From: Rhypophila decipiens
Lineage: Eukaryota > Ascomycota > Sordariomycetes > Sordariales > Naviculisporaceae
Assembly (NCBI GenBank): GCA_033297075.1
Contig: MU858048.1
Coordinates: 742,514-806,513 of the forward strand
Length of the DNA: 64,000 nucleotides
Direction: 5' to 3'
Shown here in pieces: positions 63,376 through 64,000 of the stretch. A model generated the notes under the pieces. That model was not told where the DNA came from, did not search any database, and was given only the letters and a program-made list of their open reading frames with translations. A program made the position numbers and the translations under genes. The stretch's first letter is position 1. Each line of letters opens with the position of its first letter.

Positions 63376-63972
63376 TCAACGTGAGCCTCGCTCAGACTCC
63401 AATAACCGCCTGGTAGGCTGGCGGTTTCGAGTAGGCCTAGCAACACCACCGGTTGCCGGATCAATACGTATAACCGGTGCCGGTGTTGATGTTGAGGGGG
63501 CTGTTGAGGCCGTAGATCTACCCCCCTGAGTAGATCCACGGCTGGAACCGCCTCTAGCACTCTGTGATCCACGGGGGCGGCCCCGGGGAAGCCCACTACG
63601 CCCACCACGCGTTCCCTGGGTTCCTTGGGTTTCTGGAGTAGATCCCTGGGTCCCACCACGCCCACCACGCCCAGCCCGGATCCCCCGGCCACCACCACCC
63701 CTACCCAGACCGTTGATTGTAAGCCGAGGGGGGTCTCGATCAGCCTCATCCTCAGCGGGGAGGTCCACACCTTCCCAGCTGGAGGGATCACGGCGAATGG
63801 AAGGCATTAGGCCAGACTGGCTCCCAGTAGTGCGTTGGGTAGTGCGTATGCGGGCAGCCTTGGGGTCGTGGGCAAAAGCTTTGGACCCCTTTTCCCGACC
63901 CTTACGTACAGCCACGTCAAACTCCTTCATGCGTAAGAGGGGGTCTCTCGTGTCAATAGACTCATCCAACCA
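63376..63972 (-). CDS. RGG-rich protein, C-terminal part (unidentified, cut by window edge or spliced)
   Basis: An open frame of 198 codons ends at a TGA (63376-63378). It begins right after an in-frame TAG (63973-63975); the same bases, CACTAG, could serve as an intron acceptor, so the true gene may continue beyond the right edge. The visible product starts WLDESIDTRDPLLRMKEFDV, is basic and helical for about 90 residues, then turns into a Gly/Arg-rich segment (GRGGGGRGIRAGRGGRGG) and a Ser/Thr/Pro tail. RGG segments bind RNA or DNA. I do not recognise the family. A gag-like or transposon-encoded protein or a host RNA-binding protein are both possible. Confidence 0.45.
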   Translation of the reverse strand, partial: WLDESIDTRDPLLRMKEFDVAVRKGREKGSKAFAHDPKAARIRTTQRTTGSQSGLMPSIRRDPSSWEGVDLPAEDEADRDPPRLTINGLGRGGGGRGIRAGRGGRGGTQGSTPETQGTQGTRGGRSGLPRGRPRGSQSARGGSSRGSTQGGRSTASTAPSTSTPAPVIRIDPATGGVARPTRNRQPTRRLLESERGSR

Positions 63973-64000
63973 CTAGTGACGATGAAAGTCATCTGGCGAG

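Overview
The window is nuclear DNA of a filamentous ascomycete (Pezizomycotina, most likely a Sordariomycete; I cannot fix the order). The evidence is short introns (about 50-130 nt) with GTRNGT donors and CTAAC-type branch points, the presence of URM1, CYK3, a GCK-III kinase and a mitochondrial MnmE/MSS1, and protein wording typical of that group. Fifteen protein-coding genes can be supported with exon structures. One unidentified partial ORF runs to the right edge.

Left part (1-14.1 kb): a small intron-containing gene for a 60-residue protein built of two 22-residue modules (3581-3899), then MSS1 (-), MAK16 (+), ELP2 (-) and URM1 (+). MSS1, ELP2 and URM1 all belong to wobble-uridine (U34) tRNA modification: the mitochondrial cmnm5 enzyme, an Elongator subunit, and the ubiquitin-like sulfur carrier for 2-thiolation. 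ELP2 and URM1 are divergent over 378 bp.

Middle (14.1-31.9 kb): a 17.8-kb stretch in which I find no supportable gene. It ends at an AZF1-like four-finger C2H2 transcription factor (31864-33609). After this come RAI1 (-; nine exons, including an 8-nt micro-exon), SEC8 (+, exocyst), FES1 (+, Hsp70 exchange factor) and actin (+, six coding exons, 375 residues).

Right part (47-64 kb): an RSO55-type GGQ release-factor-like mitochondrial protein (-), a small serine-palmitoyltransferase-subunit-like membrane protein (+), mitochondrial ribosomal protein uL5m/MRPL7 (-), a GCK-III Ste20-like kinase (-) and CYK3 (+, SH3 plus transglutaminase-like cytokinesis factor). The kinase and CYK3 are divergent. 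The last 3 kb have no clear gene until an RGG-rich ORF (63376-63972, -) followed by a strongly C-poor tail. It may be part of a repeat element or a host gene cut by the window edge.

Most of the genes are conserved housekeeping genes. The candidates for something undescribed are the exon-repeat small protein near the left end, the large gene-free interval before the C2H2 regulator, and the edge ORF. All gene models are read by eye from splice signals and family conservation; no transcript data were available.
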